Below, one piece after another: positions 46,215 to 55,808 of a stretch of 64,000 bases of DNA. Positions within the stretch are counted from its first letter, which is position 1. Each line of letters starts with the position of its first letter. The position numbers were made by a program, and so were the translations under genes. A model generated the notes under the pieces. The model was given only the letters and a program-made list of their open reading frames with translations. It did not search any database and was not told where the DNA came from. The DNA is from JACCXG01 sp963834305 (GTDB lineage Bacteria > Acidobacteriota > Vicinamibacteria > Vicinamibacterales > 2-12-FULL-66-21). The stretch is from positions 744,001 to 808,000 of the forward strand of contig CAWIAX010000003.1 in NCBI GenBank assembly GCA_963834305.1. The letters run 5' to 3'.

Positions 46215-46754
46215 GTGAAAATTTACACCAGGACGGGCGATACCGGCGGCACCGCGCTGTTCGACGGCACCCGCGTGCCGAAAAGCGACCGTCGCGTGGC
46301 GGCCTACGGCGACGTGGACGAGCTGCACGCCTGGCTGGGGCTGGTCAACGCCTCCCTCCCCGACACGGACCTCAAGGACAAGCTCCTGCACATCCAGCGC
46401 GACCTCTTCGCGCTCGGCGCCCGCCTCGCCGATCCGTCGCACCGGATCGCCGGCCGCGTGACCAAGGCGGCCATCTCCGCCGCCGACGTGGCCCGGCTCG
46501 AGAGCTGGATCGACGTGCTGGACGAGGAGCTCGCGCCGCTGCGGCGGTTCATCCTGGCCGGCGGGACGTCGCCGGGCGCCGCCCTGCACGTCGCGCGCAC
46601 CGTGTGCCGCCGGGCCGAGCGGGCGATGGTCGAGCTCGGCGAGGACGCCTTCGAGGGGGAGCTGCTGCAGTACATCAACCGGCTGTCCGACCTGCTCTTC
46701 ACCATGGCGCGCGCCGTGAATCACCGTGCGGGCGTCCCCGAGATCGAGTGGTGA
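46215..46754 (+). CDS. cobO: Cob(I)alamin adenosyltransferase, PduO type
   Basis: The 179-residue enzyme attaches adenosyl to cobalamin using ATP. The N-terminal ATP motif is IYTRTGDTGGTALFDGTRVP, followed by VAAYGDVDELHAWLGLVNA and the C-terminal FILAGGTSPGAALHVARTVC with RRAERAMVEL. PduO-type gene names vary between genomes. Its stop overlaps the GTG of hpnC as GTGA, so it opens a long overlapping run. Confidence 0.92.
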   Translation: MKIYTRTGDTGGTALFDGTRVPKSDRRVAAYGDVDELHAWLGLVNASLPDTDLKDKLLHIQRDLFALGARLADPSHRIAGRVTKAAISAADVARLESWIDVLDEELAPLRRFILAGGTSPGAALHVARTVCRRAERAMVELGEDAFEGELLQYINRLSDLLFTMARAVNHRAGVPEIEW

Positions 46755-47649
46755 GCACCCTGGCGGCGGCAAGCCCGCAACCGGCGCTCGCGCCGGCCTA
46801 CGCGGCCTGCGCACAGCTCGCGCGCGACCATTACGAGAACTTCCCGGTCGCGTCGATCCTGCTGCCGCGGGCCATGCGTCCGGCCATCGCCGCCATCTAT
46901 GCCTTCGCGCGGCGCGCCGACGATTTCGCGGACGAGGGTGAGCACCCGGACGCCGACCGGCTGCGCCGGCTGGACGAGTGGCACGATCGTCTCGTCCACT
47001 GCGTGGCGCCGGCCCGCCCGCCGGTCTCGCAGGACGACCTCGATCTTTGCCGCCCTCGGCGACACCATCCGCGCCCACGCCCTGCCCCTGTCGCTCTTCG
47101 AGGACCTGCTGAGCGCGTTCCGGCAGGACGTCACCGTCAAGCGCTATGCGACCTGGGAGGACGTGCTCGACTACTGCCGCCGGTCAGCGAACCCCGTCGG
47201 CCGCCTCGTCCTTCGTGTCGCGGGCTACGACGATCGCCATCTGGACGCGGCATCCGACGCGGTCTGCACGGCGCTGCAGCTCACCAACTTCTGGCAGGAC
47301 TTCGCCCGTGACTGGAAGAACGGACGGCTCTACGTGCCGCTGGCGGACCGCGATCGGGCGGGGGCGCTGGACCGCGATCTCGATGCCGGCCGCATGACGC
47401 CCGCCTGGCGTGACGTGCTGGCCGGGGCCGCGCGCGCGGACGCGCGCCCTCTTCGCCGCCGGCCGCCCGGTCTGCGACGGCGTCTCCGGCCGTCTCAAGC
47501 TCGAGCTTCGCCTGACCTGGCTCGGCGGCATGCGCATTCTCGACCGTCTCGAACAGGCGGACTACGACGTCTTCCGGCACCGCCCCGCCCTGTCGGCCGC
47601 CGATGCCGTGCCGCTGCTGTGGCGCGCGGCGGCGTGGCCTCCCCGCTGA
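46751..47649 (+). CDS. hpnC: Squalene synthase subunit HpnC-like (two frameshifts)
   Basis: About 298 residues after correcting +1 shifts near 47044 and 47430. N-terminal HYENFPVASILLPRAMRPAI with AAIYAFARRADDFADEG contains the first Asp-rich motif. The second part has NPVGRLVLRVAGYDD and CTALQLTNFWQDFARDWKNG with RLYVPL, the second Asp-rich motif. HpnC with HpnD and HpnE makes squalene from farnesyl diphosphate. GTG overlaps the cobalamin adenosyltransferase stop. Confidence 0.87.
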
Positions 47650-48509
47650 CATCACCCGTGGCCCGCGATACCAACTTCTATTACTCCTTTCTCGTCCTGC
47701 CGGCCGAGAAGCGCCGCGCGCTCGTCGCGGTCTGGGACTTCTGCCGCGCCGTGGACGACGCGGTGGACGAAGCGCAGGGGGAGGGGGCGGCGCGGGACGC
47801 CGCGGCCCGGGAGGAGCTGGCCCGCTGGCGGCGCGAGCTCGCGGCGGCGTTTGGCGAGGGTATCCCCGCGACGCCGCAGGGCCTGGCGCTCGCGCCGCTC
47901 GTCGGCCGCTTCGGCCTGCCGCGCGCGCCGTTCGAGGCGCTCATCGAAGGGGTCGAGATGGATCTCGGCGGCCGCCGCTACGAGACCTTCGCCGAGCTCT
48001 ACGAATACTGCATCCGGGTGGCCTCGGCCGTCGGCCTGATCTGCCTCAACATCTTCGGCGCGCGCGATCCGCAGGCGCGCGCCTACGCCATCGACCTCGG
48101 CGTGGCGCTGCAGCTCACCAACATCCTGCGCGACGTGCCGGTCGACCTCGCGAACGGCCGCGTCTACATCCCGCAGGAAGACCTCCGCGCGCACGGCTGC
48201 AGCGAAGACGATCTGCGCTGGGAAGTGAACAGGACCGGAACGACCGGACGATCCGCCGAGGTCCGGGCGCTGCTGCACCAGCAGGGGCAGCGGGCGCGCG
48301 ACTACTACGCCCGGGCCGCGAGGGCGCTGCCCCGGCGCGACGCCCGCAGCCTGGTGGCGGCGGAGATCATGGGGGCGATCTACCGCGCGATCCTCCAGGA
48401 GATCGAGCGGTCGGACTACGACGTGTTCACGCGGGTCGTCCGCATCCCGCGTCCACGCCGGGCGGCCATCGCCGCCGCAACCTGGGCCCGCGTGGTGCTG
48501 CTGCCGTGA
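47634..48509 (+). CDS. hpnD: Presqualene diphosphate synthase HpnD
   Basis: About 291 residues, a trans-prenyltransferase condensing two farnesyl diphosphates. The first Asp-rich motif is FCRAVDDAVDEAQ, the second is VALQLTNILRDVPVDLANGR followed by VYIPQEDL. EYCIRVASAVGLICLNIFGA is typical of the family. GTG at 47634 overlaps the hpnC end; a second GTG at 47658 is possible. The hpnE start overlaps its stop. Confidence 0.93.
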   Translation: MASPLTSPVARDTNFYYSFLVLPAEKRRALVAVWDFCRAVDDAVDEAQGEGAARDAAAREELARWRRELAAAFGEGIPATPQGLALAPLVGRFGLPRAPFEALIEGVEMDLGGRRYETFAELYEYCIRVASAVGLICLNIFGARDPQARAYAIDLGVALQLTNILRDVPVDLANGRVYIPQEDLRAHGCSEDDLRWEVNRTGTTGRSAEVRALLHQQGQRARDYYARAARALPRRDARSLVAAEIMGAIYRAILQEIERSDYDVFTRVVRIPRPRRAAIAAATWARVVLLP

Positions 48510-49858
48510 CGGCGGCTTTCGACGTCATTGTCGTGGGCGCCGGCTTCGCCGGCCTGAGCGCCGCCGCCACGCTGGCCGCCGACGGCGCCCGGGTGCTCGT
48601 CCTCGAGGCCCGGCCGCAGCTCGGCGGCCGCGCCACCGCGTTCGCCGATCGCGAGACCGGCGAGCTGGTGGACAACGGCCAGCACGTGCTGTTCGGCTGC
48701 TACCGCGAGACCTTCCGGTTCCTGCGGCTCGTCGGCGCGGAAGGGCACGTCCGGATGCAGCCGTCGCTTGAGCTGGTGTGCTACGACGAGTCCGCCCGCC
48801 GCTCGGTGCTCCGGTGTCCGGCGCTGCCGCCGCCGCTGCACCTCCTTGCCGGGGTGCTCGGCTGGGGCGCGATCCCCTGGCTGGATCGGCTCGCCGCGCT
48901 GCGGGTTGCCCGCCCCATCATGCGGGCCCGCCGCCAGCTCGAGGCGCAGGCGGCTGTTTCCGTCGAGCCCGCCGGCGCGACCGTCCAGCAGTGGCTCGAC
49001 CATCACCGGCAGGGAGGCGTCCTGCAGGACTGGCTGTGGCATCCGCTCGCGGTGGCAGCGCTCAACCAGCTGCCGCAGCACGCCGCGGCGGCGCCGTTCG
49101 TCCGGATTCTCGCGGAGATGTTCGGCCCCGACGCCTCTGCTGCCGCGGTGGTCCTGCCGACGCGTCCGCTGCACGAGATGTACGCCGAGCCGGCCAGGCA
49201 CTTCATTGCCGCCCGCGGCGGCGAGGTGCGGACGTCCGCGCCGGCCCGCGTCACGGTGGCTGGCGGCGCCGTCCAGCACGTGGACGTGCGCGGCGAGCGG
49301 TTCGCCGCCCCGCGTGTCGTCGTGGCGGTCCCCTGGTTCGGCCTGCGGACGCTGTTCGGGCCGGCGCCGCCAGCCGAACTGGCGCCGATCCTCGCCACCG
49401 CGGCCGCCATGCAGCCGATGCCGATTGTCACCGTCAACCTCTGGTACGACCGCACGGTGATGGAGGAGGCGTTCGTCGGCCTGCCGGGCCGGACCATGCA
49501 GTGGGTGTTCGACAAGCGGCTGGCGTTCGGCGGCAGCGCGTCGCACCTGTCGCTGGTCTCGAGCGGCGCCAGCGACATCGTGGCGATGCGCAACGAGGAG
49601 CTCGCCACGCTGGCGGCGCGCGAGGTGGAGTCGTCTCTGCCCGGGGCCCGCGGCGTGCGGCCGGTGCGGGCGACGGTGGTGCGGGAGAAGCAGGCGACGT
49701 TCTCGCTGGCGCCCGGGCAGCCCGAACGGCCCGGCCTGCGCACCGCGATCGGCAACCTGATTCTGGCGGGCGACTGGACCGACACCGGGCTGCCGGCCAC
49801 GATCGAGGGGGCCGTCGTCAGCGGCCATCGGGCCGCCGCCGCGGTGACGGCCCCATGA
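48506..49858 (+). CDS. hpnE: Squalene-forming FAD-dependent oxidoreductase HpnE
   Basis: The 450-residue flavoprotein converts hydroxysqualene to squalene. It starts with the FAD motif FDVIVVGAGFAGLSAAATLA and ends with GNLILAGDWTDTGLPATIEG and AVVSGHRAA. RPQLGGRATAF and ELVDNGQHVLFGCYRETFRF are typical of the phytoene desaturase-like HpnE family. Overlaps with hpnD (GTGA) and thiI (ATGA) show one transcript. A squalene-hopene cyclase is not in the window. Confidence 0.93.
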   Translation: MTAAFDVIVVGAGFAGLSAAATLAADGARVLVLEARPQLGGRATAFADRETGELVDNGQHVLFGCYRETFRFLRLVGAEGHVRMQPSLELVCYDESARRSVLRCPALPPPLHLLAGVLGWGAIPWLDRLAALRVARPIMRARRQLEAQAAVSVEPAGATVQQWLDHHRQGGVLQDWLWHPLAVAALNQLPQHAAAAPFVRILAEMFGPDASAAAVVLPTRPLHEMYAEPARHFIAARGGEVRTSAPARVTVAGGAVQHVDVRGERFAAPRVVVAVPWFGLRTLFGPAPPAELAPILATAAAMQPMPIVTVNLWYDRTVMEEAFVGLPGRTMQWVFDKRLAFGGSASHLSLVSSGASDIVAMRNEELATLAAREVESSLPGARGVRPVRATVVREKQATFSLAPGQPERPGLRTAIGNLILAGDWTDTGLPATIEGAVVSGHRAAAAVTAP

Positions 49859-51025
49859 CCTCCGTCGTCGTCCACTACCAGGAGATCGCGATCAAGGGGC
49901 GGAACCGGCCGTGGTTCGTGGCGCGGCTGGTGCGCAACATCCGGCACGTGCTCGTCGGACCTGGACGTGCGCGACGTGCGCGCCCTGATGGGCCGGATCG
50001 AGGTGGCGCTCGGGCCCGGCGCGGAGTGGCCGGTCGTGCGCGAGCGCCTGTCGCGGGTGTTCGGCGTCGGCAACTTCGCGATCGCCAGTTCCGCGCCGCT
50101 CGACGTGGAGGCGATCGCCACGGCCATCCTCGGCGATCTCGGCGAGGAGGACCCGGCGTCGTTCCGGGTCTCGGCGCGCCGCGCGGACAAGCGGTTCCCG
50201 CTGACCTCGCCGCAGATCGAGCGCGAGGTCGGGGGACGCATCCGGGCGGCCCGCGGATGGACCGTCGATCTCGACGAGCCGGCGCTGACCATCCACGTCG
50301 AGGCGCTCACCGACGAGGCGTTCTATTACTTCGCCAAGCATCCGGGTCCGGGCGGCCTGCCGGTCGGCTCCAGCGGGCGGGTCGTCTGCCTGCTGTCGGG
50401 GGGCATCGATTCGCCGGTCGCTGCCTGGCGGCTGATGCGCCGCGGCTGCCGGGTCATCTTCGTCCACTTCCACAGCTACCCGGTGCTGTCGCGGGCCTCG
50501 CAGGAGAAGGCGCGCGAGCTGACGGCCATCCTGACGCGATACCAGTACCACTCGCGGCTGCTGCTCGTGCCGTTCGCCGACGTGCAGCAGCAGGCGATCC
50601 TCGCGGTGCCGCCGGCGCTGCGCGTCGTGTTCTACCGGCGGCTGATGATGCGGATCGCGGAACGGATCGCGCGGCAGTACGGCGCGCGGGCACTCATCAC
50701 CGGCGAGGTCGTCGGCCAGGTGGCGTCGCAGACGCTCGAGAACCTCAACCGCACCAACGAGGTCGTGCGCCTGCCGGTGCTGCGGCCGCTCATCGGCATG
50801 GACAAGGACGAGATCACGGCCGAGGCGCAGCGCCTGGGGACGTTCGCCGTGTCCATCATCCCGGACCAGGATTGCTGCACGCTGTTCACGCCGAAGCACC
50901 CGGCAACCGCGGCGCGCCGTGCCGACGTCGAGCGGGCCGAGCTGTCGCTGCCGGTGCCCGAGCTGATCGAGCGCGCGGTGGCGGGGACAGTCGTGGAAGA
51001 GTTCGGGTTCCCCGTTGTAACATGA
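49855..51025 (+). CDS. thiI: tRNA 4-thiouridine synthetase ThiI (one frameshift)
   Basis: About 389 residues after removing an extra G near 49957. The N-terminal ferredoxin-like part starts VVHYQEIAIKGRNRPWFVAR. The THUMP region follows, with RRADKRFPLTSPQIEREVGG. The PP-loop is CLLSGGIDSPVAAWRLMRRG, and GEVVGQVASQTLENL with IIPDQDCCTLF complete the family. It lacks the C-terminal rhodanese domain of the E. coli enzyme, as do many homologues. ATG overlaps the hpnE stop. Confidence 0.9.
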
Positions 51026-51047
51026 TCGTTTCCGAGGAGAACAGAAC

Positions 51048-52056
51048 GTGAAGATGACACCAGGAAAGCTCGCCGGCATGAAGGCCGTGTCGGATACGCG
51101 CGGCGTGATTGCCGCGGCGGCCATGGATCAGCGGGGCTCGCTGCAGAAGGCGCTGGCCAAGGAAAAGGGCGGCGAGGTCGGCGATCGCGAGATCGAGGAG
51201 TTCAAGACCCTCGTGACCGAGGTGCTGACGACCGCACGCGAGCGCCATCCTGCTCGATCCGGAGTGGGGCCTGCCCGCGAGCAAGCGGCGCGCGAAGAAC
51301 GCCGGCCTGCTGATGGCCTACGAGAAGACCGGCTACGACAAGACCGGCGCCGGCCGGCTGCCGGACCTGCTCGACGAGTGGTCGGTGCGCCGGCTGAAGG
51401 AGGCGGGGGCGGACTGCATCAAGATCCTGCTCTACTACGCGCCGGACGACCCGAAGCACATCAACGACCTCAAGCACGCCTGGGTGGAGCGGATCGGCGA
51501 CGAGTGCCGGGCCAACGACATCCCGTTCTTCCTCGAGTTCATCGGCTACGAGGAAGGGGCGGACGAGAAGGGGCTCGAGTTCGCGAAGAAGAAGCCGCAG
51601 ATCGTCGCCGCCAGCATGGCCGAGTTCACCAAGGACCGCTACGGCGTGGACGTCATGAAGGTCGAGATGCCGATCAACATGAAGTTCGTCGAAGGCACGA
51701 AGATCTTCGGCGGGCAGAAGGCCTACACGAAGCAGGAGGCGATGGACCACTTCCGCCGCACGGCGGACGTGGCGACGCGGCCGTTCATCTACCTCTCGGC
51801 CGGCGTCAGCAACGCCGAGTTCACCGAGTCGCTCGAGCTCGCCGGCGAAGCGGGCACGCGCTACTCGGGCGTCCTGTGCGGCCGCGCGACGTGGAAGGAC
51901 GGCATCCCGGTGTACGGCAAGCAGGGGGGCGCCGCGTTCCGCAGCTGGCTGGAGACCGAAGGGGTCAAGAACATCGAGAACGTCAACGCCCGGCTGAAGC
52001 CGGCGCACCCGTGGTTCGAGTTCTACGGCGCCAAGTCGGCCGACGACTTGAAATAG
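51048..52056 (+). CDS. Tagatose-1,6-bisphosphate aldolase-like protein, LacD family (one frameshift)
   Basis: About 335 residues after removing an extra base near 51232. The class I aldolase fold of LacD is indicated by GVIAAAAMDQRGSLQKAL, ASAILLDPEWGLPASKRR, EAGADCIKILLYYAPDDP (Schiff-base Lys region) and RPFIYLSAGVSNAEFTESLE. It cleaves tagatose or related ketose bisphosphates. No lactose or galactitol genes are nearby, so the true substrate may differ. Confidence 0.85.
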
Positions 52057-52072
52057 CGGCGGCGCGGGCCGG

Positions 52073-52528
52073 TCAGCTGCGGCGCAGTACCTCGGTGCCG
52101 CTGACCGGCCCGAGGCACGTGGTCCCGGAATAGGGGACGCGGACGGCATCAACCGTGATGTCCGCCGTGCCGGTCAGCGAGATGTTGCAGGAGCTCAGGC
52201 CGGGCGCGCTGCCGACGCCCTGCGCGCTCCAGGTGATCGTCGACCCGCTGAGCGTGCCCTGCGCCGTGCCGGTCAGCCGCAGGTCCCCGGCGCACGTCGC
52301 GCTGAACGCACCCCTCGCGCTCGTGCCCGTCTGTTCGGTCACGTTCCACTTGAAATCCGTGCAGCTCCCCGGCGCGGGGATGAGGTTGGCTGACGACCAG
52401 CTCCCCATCAGCGTCGAGATCCCGGCCGCCGACGGGCCGGCAACCGTGCTCTTGCGCTCGAAACCGATGCAGGCCGAAGACGCCGCGGCCACGGCAATGC
52501 AGACGACAAGCTTGACAGCGTTCTTCAT
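52073..52528 (-). CDS. Small secreted lipoprotein, unknown function
   Basis: The 151-residue protein has a lipoprotein signal (VVCIAVAAASSAC, Cys at about 20). The mature part is Ser/Thr/Gly-rich and beta-like, with repeated patterns such as GTAQGTLSGSTITWSAQG, and four cysteines that may form disulfides. I recognise no family. It is convergent with the aldolase gene. Confidence 0.75.
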   Translation of the reverse strand: MKNAVKLVVCIAVAAASSACIGFERKSTVAGPSAAGISTLMGSWSSANLIPAPGSCTDFKWNVTEQTGTSARGAFSATCAGDLRLTGTAQGTLSGSTITWSAQGVGSAPGLSSCNISLTGTADITVDAVRVPYSGTTCLGPVSGTEVLRRS

Positions 52529-52588
52529 GGTGGTCTCTCAGCTCGTATCGGGCGCAGGCGGCCCGGAGAACAGTCGCAGGGGAGGCAT

Positions 52589-53128
52589 TCAGTATAGCAG
52601 GTCGCGGCCCAGTTCCGGGCTCATCCGGGCCGACGCGAGATAGTCCTCCAGCGCCTCGCGGGTGCTGCGGAAGGCCAAGGCGTCCCAGGGAATCTCGTCC
52701 GGCGCGAACAGCCGCGCCTCCAGGCACTCGTCGTCCGGGCAGAGCTCGCCGCCGGTCATCGTGGCCAGGTAGACGATGATGATGGGCGCGGTGCCGCCGT
52801 AGGAATAGATGTTGATGAGCCGCTCGATGCGGATCACCAGGCCCGACTCCTCGCGCGCTTCGCGCAGCGCCGCCGCCGGCACGGGCTCGCCGCGGTCCAC
52901 ATAGCCGCCGGGGAAGACCCACAGCCCGTAGCCCGGCTCGATGGCGCGCCGGACGAGCACCAGCCGGCCGTCTTCCGCCCGGATGATCGTGCCGACGGCG
53001 ACCTTCGGATCCATGTAGAACACGAAGCCGCACGCCGTGCACACCAGCCGGTCGGGATCGGCGGCCTTCAGCGAGCGCGCCTCGAGCCCGCCGCCGCAGC
53101 GGGGACAGTAGCGGTAGGCCTCCTCCAT
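52589..53128 (-). CDS. NUDIX hydrolase with N-terminal zinc ribbon
   Basis: The 179-residue protein begins with a zinc ribbon (CPRCGGGLE, then CTACGFVFY). A NUDIX domain follows with the box GGYVDRGEPVPAAALREARE and ESGL (G-x5-E-x7-R-E-x2-E-E pattern). This arrangement resembles NudC and other NADH- or nucleotide-sugar-cleaving enzymes; the zinc ribbon is short. It is divergent from the deformylase gene, 20 bases away. Confidence 0.88.
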   Translation of the reverse strand: MEEAYRYCPRCGGGLEARSLKAADPDRLVCTACGFVFYMDPKVAVGTIIRAEDGRLVLVRRAIEPGYGLWVFPGGYVDRGEPVPAAALREAREESGLVIRIERLINIYSYGGTAPIIIVYLATMTGGELCPDDECLEARLFAPDEIPWDALAFRSTREALEDYLASARMSPELGRDLLY

Positions 53129-53148
53129 CGCACGAATATAATGCGGGA

Positions 53149-53721
53149 ATGTCGATTCTGAAGGTAGCGCGAATGGGACACCCCGTTCTGCGCACGCCGG
53201 CGCGCGCCATCGACGTCGGGGAAGTGAAGTCGTCGCGGATCCAGCAGCTCATCGACGACATGTTCGAGACGATGGCCGAATATCAGGGCGTCGGGCTGGC
53301 CGCGCCGCAGGTGCACGAAGGCATCCGCCTGTTCGTGGCCGGGTTCGCCCCGGCGCCGCGCGGCTCGAGGGGGGAGGCGGACGCCGAGGATGCAGACGAC
53401 GACGTGCCGCTGATGGCGCTGATCAACCCGGAGATCACGCCGGCCGGCCCCGAGACCGTCGAGGACTGGGAAGGCTGCCTGAGCATTCCCGACGTCCGCG
53501 GCAAGGTGCCGCGCGCGCGGGCGATTGTCGTCCGCGCCCTCGATCGGCGCGGCAAGCGCATCGAGCTGCGCGCCTCCGGCTTCACCGCGCGCGTCATCCA
53601 GCACGAGACCGATCACCTGAACGGCGTCCTGTTCCTCGACCGCATGGCCTCGTTCGCCTCGCTGACGTTCCTCGAGGAGTTCGGCCGCTACTGGAGCGGC
53701 CGGGAAGTGCAGGCGGAGTGA
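53149..53721 (+). CDS. def: Peptide deformylase
   Basis: The 190-residue metalloenzyme removes the N-formyl group of nascent proteins. All three motifs are present: GVGLAAPQV, EGCLSIPDVRG and QHETDHLNGVLFLDR, with the metal-binding Cys and two His. A 20-residue acidic insertion (after FAPAPRG) lies before NPEI. The stop overlaps the GTG of the ThyX-like gene. Confidence 0.95.
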   Translation: MSILKVARMGHPVLRTPARAIDVGEVKSSRIQQLIDDMFETMAEYQGVGLAAPQVHEGIRLFVAGFAPAPRGSRGEADAEDADDDVPLMALINPEITPAGPETVEDWEGCLSIPDVRGKVPRARAIVVRALDRRGKRIELRASGFTARVIQHETDHLNGVLFLDRMASFASLTFLEEFGRYWSGREVQAE

Positions 53722-55358
53722 CCGTGCTGCCGACGGTGGCCGGAGCCGAAACGTTCTCGCCGGAAGAGCGGGCGCGGCTGGAGCCGTATTTCACCAACCT
53801 CGACGGGCACGTCTTTGCCCTGATCAACCTGCCGGAGACCGTCAAGGGGGCGCTCTTCGCCCGTTACTCGCGGTCGGCCAAATCGTTGCGCCGGCTGTTC
53901 CTCGACGAGTTCGCGGACAAGGTCGGGCCGGACGCGGCCGGTCCGTCCGCGCCGCCGGCCGCCGGGCGCGCCGGGATCGATCGGGCCGAGCGCCTGTACG
54001 CCCGCGTGTTCAGCGACTACGGCGACGACTCCGTGGCGCAGCTGGGGGGCGCGCACGTCGCCTGCGAATACGTGTCGAACGTCCTCACCAAGGTGCTCGA
54101 GTGGGGCCGCCTGATGTCCTACCTGGAGCAGTCCACGCGCTACGTGCCGTACACCGACAAGCTGCACGGTCGCTGGCGGTATCACGTGCCGGCCGAGCTC
54201 GAGGGCGGGGCGCTGCGCGACGAATACGTCCGGGTGATGGACGCCGCGTTCGAGGTCTACGCGGCGTGGATTCCGCGGATGCAGGACCATTTCTCGCAGC
54301 GCCACCCGCGCGGCGCGGCGGATTCGGAGGCGGTGCACCGCGCCGCCATCCGGGCCAAGGCGCTCGACACGCTGCGCGGCCTGATGCCGGCGGCGACGCA
54401 GTCGAACGTCGGGCTCTACGGATCGGGCCAGGCGTTCGAGGCGCTGCTGCTGCGCATGCGCGCCCACCCGCTCGCCGAGGTGCGCGCCTGCGCCGGCGAG
54501 CTGCTGGTCGAGCTGCGCAAGGTGATCCCGGCGTTCCTCACCCGCGTGGACCAGCCGGAGCGCGGCGAGCGATGGTCGCGCTACCTCCAGCACGCCAGCG
54601 AGGGGACGGCCGCCGTAGCCGCGGACCTGCTGCGCGGCGTCGAGATCGACACGGCCGAGGAGGTCACGCTCGCCGACTACGATCCCGACGGCGAGATCAA
54701 GGTCGTGGCGGCGGCGCTCTACGCCTCGTCGGCGCTGCCCGACCGCCAGCTGCTGGCGATGGCGCGGCGGATGACGCCGGAGGATCGCGCCCGCGTGCTC
54801 ACCGCCTACGTCGGCGAGCGCGGCAACCGCCGCCATCGTCCCGGCCGCGCCTTCGAACGGACGTCCTACCGCTTCGACGTGCTCACCGACTACGGCGCCT
54901 TCCGCGACCTGCAGCGCCACCGGCTGCTGACGCTCGAGTGGCAGCCGCTCTCGACCCGCCACGGCTACAACGAGCCCGCCGCGCTGGTCGAGGCGGGCGG
55001 ACGCGACGACTGGCGACGGACCATGGATGCCTCGGCGTCCCTCTACGAGCGCCTGGCGTCCGCCGGCCTGGCGAGCGTGGCCCCTTACGCCGTGTCGATG
55101 GCCTACCGCGTCCGGTTCTACATGGACATGAACGCGCGCGAAGCCATGCACGTCATCGAGCTGCGCTCGGCCCCGCAGGGGCACCCGGCCTACCGCCGCG
55201 TCTGCCAGCAGATGCACCACCTCATCGCCGGCGAGGCCGGGCATCACGCGATCGCCGCCGCCATGGCCTTCACCGATCACTCCGAGGTGGAGCTCGAGCG
55301 CCTCAACGCCGAACGCGCGCTCGAGGCCCGCCGCGCCCGTCAGACCCCCGAGCCCTGA
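53718..55358 (+). CDS. Two-module ThyX-like protein with complementary degenerate motifs
   Basis: The 546-residue protein contains two ThyX-like halves. The first half has WGRLMSYLEQSTRYVPY (about residues 129-145), matching the C-terminal part of the ThyX signature R-H-R-x2-S-x-N-E-x-S-x-R-Y but with Trp-Gly for the first Arg-His and Leu for Asn. The second half has RHRLLTLEWQPLSTRHGY (about 400-418), which keeps Arg-His-Arg. FYMDMNAREAMHVIELRSAP in the second half is typical of ThyX. Standard ThyX is 220-250 residues. The FAD-dependent thymidylate synthase function is inferred; it may be altered. GTG overlaps the def stop. Confidence 0.75.
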   Translation: MTVLPTVAGAETFSPEERARLEPYFTNLDGHVFALINLPETVKGALFARYSRSAKSLRRLFLDEFADKVGPDAAGPSAPPAAGRAGIDRAERLYARVFSDYGDDSVAQLGGAHVACEYVSNVLTKVLEWGRLMSYLEQSTRYVPYTDKLHGRWRYHVPAELEGGALRDEYVRVMDAAFEVYAAWIPRMQDHFSQRHPRGAADSEAVHRAAIRAKALDTLRGLMPAATQSNVGLYGSGQAFEALLLRMRAHPLAEVRACAGELLVELRKVIPAFLTRVDQPERGERWSRYLQHASEGTAAVAADLLRGVEIDTAEEVTLADYDPDGEIKVVAAALYASSALPDRQLLAMARRMTPEDRARVLTAYVGERGNRRHRPGRAFERTSYRFDVLTDYGAFRDLQRHRLLTLEWQPLSTRHGYNEPAALVEAGGRDDWRRTMDASASLYERLASAGLASVAPYAVSMAYRVRFYMDMNAREAMHVIELRSAPQGHPAYRRVCQQMHHLIAGEAGHHAIAAAMAFTDHSEVELERLNAERALEARRARQTPEP

Positions 55359-55367
55359 GCCCCGATT

Positions 55368-55808
55368 GTGAACGCACAGTTCTCGCATTCCCTCGACGTC
55401 CGCTTCCGCGACTGCGACCCCATGGGCCACGTGAACAATGCGGTCTACCTGACCTATCTCGAGCAGGCGCGCTTCTTCCACTGGCGCGCGCTCGGCCTGT
55501 CGGGTGGGGAGGGGGACGGGTCGCCGGCTGGCGACGCGCATCCGCGCGACGGCGTGCCCGGCGTGATCCTGGCGCGGATCGAGATCGACTACCGGCGCCC
55601 GGCAATGTACGGCGATCGGCTCGAGATCCGGCTCGGCATCGAGTCGTTCGGGCGCACCAGCTGCACCTACGCCTACGAGATCCTCGACGCGCAAGGGCGC
55701 ACCATCGCGACCGCGCGGTCGGTTGTCGTCAGCTTCGACTATGCCGCGGGGAAGCCGGTGCCGGTGCCCGACAGCCTGAGGGAAGCGCTGTCCCGCAACC
55801 TGCTGTGA
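55368..55808 (+). CDS. Acyl-CoA thioesterase, 4-hydroxybenzoyl-CoA thioesterase family
   Basis: The 146-residue hot-dog protein begins with the motif VRFRDCDPMGHVNNAVYLTY, containing the catalytic Asp. ARIEIDYRRPAMYGDRLEIR is typical of YbgC-like thioesterases. The natural acyl-CoA is unknown. GTG start, 9 bases after the ThyX-like stop; its own stop overlaps the next GTG. Confidence 0.87.
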   Translation: MNAQFSHSLDVRFRDCDPMGHVNNAVYLTYLEQARFFHWRALGLSGGEGDGSPAGDAHPRDGVPGVILARIEIDYRRPAMYGDRLEIRLGIESFGRTSCTYAYEILDAQGRTIATARSVVVSFDYAAGKPVPVPDSLREALSRNLL

